A stretch of DNA of 64,000 nt, taken from positions 4,564,176-4,628,175 of the forward strand of contig OZ023273.1 in assembly GCA_964007475.1 (NCBI GenBank). Direction: 5' to 3'. Numbering within the stretch: the first letter of the stretch is position 1; each line of letters begins with the position of its first letter. The position numbers and the translations under genes are program-made. The DNA is from Hybos culiciformis. Taxonomy: Eukaryota; Arthropoda; Insecta; Diptera; Hybotidae. The notes beneath the pieces were generated by a model that was given only the letters and a program-made list of their open reading frames with translations, searched no databases and was not told the origin of the DNA. Shown here one piece after another: positions 61,701-64,000 of the stretch.

Positions 61701-63813
61701 TAGAAAAAACCATGTGTGCTAGCGCCTCGATCGAAAATTCATGCTTAGTACGGCAAAAAATCAATTTTCTTACCTTGTTTCACAAACTCCTATTCACTAA
61801 TTATTTTGTCTTTTGGTGTTTTCATAATTTAATTTCTTGGTTTTCATAAAATTTAAATTTTTAATTGCAAGAAAAAATTTCTATTTTACTTAATTTTCTT
61901 TTCCTGTTTTCTTATAATTTTGAAATAAAATATTAATTATTAAAATTATTAAAAGTAAAAAATATAATAGAAACTATATAGTGTATATGTTTATTAAAAG
62001 TTTCTAATTTGTGGCTTAAGTTGGGTGCGATGCGATTAATGATCAGAGTTTGGTGATATTGATATTATGGGAAAAATCAAAAACATTTAATACCTATTTT
62101 AGCCATGTAAAATCATTCTTTGATCCCTTTAACGATAATAGAGCTATGATATTATCATGTTAATTTTTTTTGTGCTAGTATCGTTGGAAAAATAAATTAA
62201 TTTAGTTAATTTTATATTTTATAATACTCTGTTATTTCATGCACAATATAATCACTATATTTGATACACTCGTCGTAAGTCGCCGCTTCAAAACATAATG
62301 GTATTTCTACACAAATAAATTAATGATGATTCTGTTTAAGTTTCTCAAAGTTTTAAATTAATTTTTTTTTTTTAGACGTTATACAAATTTTTCTTCAGCT
62401 GCTTGGCATAGTTATTTTGGTAGCAGTTGTAACTCCCTATACTCTGGTTCCGACCATTATAATAGCTATAATATTTTATTTTTTGCGTTCATTCTATTTA
62501 AAAACATCGCGAAATGTGAAGAGAATGGAAGCAGTAACAAGATCGCCTATTTATTCACACCTTGCTGCAACATTAACGGGACTATCAACAATACGAGCTT
62601 TTCGAGCTGAGAAAATCCTCATTAAAGAGTTTGATAACCATCAGGATTATCATAGTTCTGCTTATTTTCTGTTTATTGCAACAAGTCGAGCATTCGGATT
62701 TTGGTTGGATTGCTTTTGTGTTTGTTATATTGGAATTGTAACAATAAGTTTTTTCTTCTTCGGAACTGATAACAGTGGAAATGTCGGACTTGCTATAACT
62801 CAAGCTATGGGTTTGACAGGTATGGTACAATGGGGAATGCGGCAGTCTGCTGAATTAGAAAATACGATGACCTCTGTTGAAAGAGTTATAGAATATGATA
62901 ATGTTGACCCCGAAGGGGCTCTTGAGGCTCCTCCAGATAAGAAGCCACTAGAACAATGGCCACAGCATGGCAACATTAAGTTTGACAAATTAAATTTGCG
63001 TTATTTTCCTGATACCAATGCCGATCTTGTTTTAAGGTCCTTAGAATTTGAAATATTACCAAGTGAAAAAGTTGGGATTGTTGGTAGAACTGGTGCTGGA
63101 AAATCCTCATTAATTAATGCTTTGTTCCGTTTGAGCTACACCGAAGGATCAATTATTATTGACGGAATAAATATAAATGAAATTGGTTTACACGATTTAA
63201 GAAGCAAAATTTCTATAATACCTCAGGAGCCTGTTTTGTTTTCTGGTACGATGCGTTACAACTTAGATCCTTTCAATGAATACTCTGACGAAAAACTTTG
63301 GTCAAGCCTTGAAGAAGTTAAGCTAAAAGAAGTTGTTAGCGATCTGGCTCAAGGTTTACAAAGTAAAATTAGCGAGGGTGGCAGTAATTTCAGTGTTGGT
63401 CAACGCCAGTTAGTTTGCTTGGCAAGAGCAATATTAAGAGAAAATAGAATTTTGGTCATGGATGAAGCAACAGCGAATGTTGATCCTCAAACAGATATTT
63501 TGATACAAACAACAATACGGCTTAAATTTAAATATTGCACTGTTTTAACAATAGCACATCGATTGCACACAGTGATGGATTCAGATAAAATATTAGTGAT
63601 GGATGCAGGACAAGTAGTGGAATTCGGAACACCTTTTGAATTGCTGACAGAATCAAAAACAAAAATATTTGAAGGAATGGTTCGACAAACTGGAAAGACA
63701 ACATACGAAGCTTTATTAAAAATTGCAGAACAGGTAAAATTTTTTCGATAATAAAACTCAAATTATGTAAAATAAAAATGTATTTATTTTAGATTGAGTA
63801 CCTACTGTTTTAA
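55753..63813 (+). CDS. ABCC4/MRP4-like full ABC transporter
   Basis: Exons 55753-55829, 55913-55998, 57504-57663, 58090-58456, 58731-59464, 59630-60433, 60905-61329, 62376-63733 and probably 63793-63813 join in frame to about 1343 aa, near the usual 1325 of ABCC4. The start MESGETKELPRNPRESANPL and the ALDSNDLYKVLSEH segment fit short ABCCs lacking TMD0. NBD1 has Walker A GPVGSGKS (467-474), Q-loop ASQEPWLF, LSGGQ (557-561) and LLDDP (579-583), with Asp for the catalytic Glu as is normal for ABCC NBD1. NBD2 has GRTGAGKS (1121-1128), PQEPVLF, FSVGQ (1223-1227), LVMDEAT and AHR. Each half has an ABC transmembrane region. Such proteins export amphipathic anions and conjugates at the plasma membrane. 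Drosophila l(2)03659 is a comparable gene. If the last intron is retained the tail is VKFFR and a stop at 63751. Confidence 0.9.
60530..60780. repeat. GC-richer insert in ABCC intron 6
   Basis: A block with TCCCTGGCCTGTGTCTTTC, CCTCCGGTCCCTGTAG and AAAAGTCGCAGGTTACTCC, ending in an A-run at 60752-60764, differs in composition from the AT-rich intron around it. The A-tail suggests a plus-strand retrotransposed piece. No coding frame or known family recognised. Confidence 0.35.
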
Positions 63814-63817
63814 TAAA
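63812..63817 (+). terminator. Possible polyadenylation signal of the ABCC gene
   Basis: AATAAA overlaps the TAA stop of the spliced form (63811-63813). Another AATAAA lies inside the short last intron near 63770. A signal this close to the stop would leave a very short 3' UTR. Confidence 0.3.
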
Positions 63818-64000
63818 AAAATGGAAATTTATTTAATTTACCTACACATAAATAGTTAATACTTTCAATAACATCCTATACCTTGATATACCTCTATTGA
63901 TATATGTACCTTGATTTACCTCTATTGTAAAGTAATTTCTTACAGTTATTAGATCGTTGGTACTAACTAGGAAATCTTCTTGGAGTTCAAATTTTCATTG

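Noticed and set aside
55753..63813. Loss of function of ABCC NBD1 because of LLDDP
   Set aside because: Asp in place of the catalytic Glu in the first nucleotide-binding domain is normal for the ABCC subfamily.

Overview
The window is about 64 kb of very AT-rich nuclear DNA from an insect-type animal: spliceosomal GT-AG introns, AATAAA signals, insect-like gene families and dense transposon debris. Frequent short GTAGGTACCTAC-type runs occur in several insect orders, so the order cannot be fixed from sequence alone. Nothing bacterial, no CRISPR array and no operon is present.

Layout. (1) 1-800: a GC-rich island carrying a stop-free minus-strand reading frame that runs off the left edge, probably a mobile-element protein. 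(2) 800-8300: AT-rich spacer with a striking palindromic element (3819-4392, built from CGCGGTTAT motifs around a GC-rich hairpin) and a small hAT-like element (6694-6791). (3) 8326-9961, minus: a two-exon gene for an unrecognised 211-aa protein. (4) 13210-16674, plus: a four-exon ABCG5/ABCG8-like half-transporter of 611 aa whose nucleotide-binding motifs are almost all degenerate. (5) 21772-42093, minus: a six-exon PHRF1 gene (RING, PHD, RS-rich region, C-terminal CTD-interaction-like region) of 2388 aa; its introns hold LINE 3' ends, Helitron-like repeats and several MITEs. (6) 43625-45134, plus: RpS13, three exons, 151 aa. (7) 46013-47488, minus: a five-exon membrane-anchored short-chain dehydrogenase of the DHRS7 type, 323 aa, convergent with RpS13. 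(8) 55753-63813, plus: an ABCC4/MRP4-like full transporter of about 1343 aa, with a probable TATA box at 55557.

The genes do not form a pathway. Two are ABC exporters of different subfamilies, one is a nuclear RNA polymerase II-linked E3-type protein, one is ribosomal, one is an oxidoreductase and one is unknown. The most interesting items are the ABCG protein that keeps Walker B but has lost the other nucleotide-binding signatures, the palindromic CGCGGTTAT element, the edge reading frame on the GC-rich island, the unrecognised two-exon gene, and the nested transposon structure inside PHRF1 intron 3. All exon models are read by eye from splice sites and reading-frame continuity; no alignment or transcript evidence was available.
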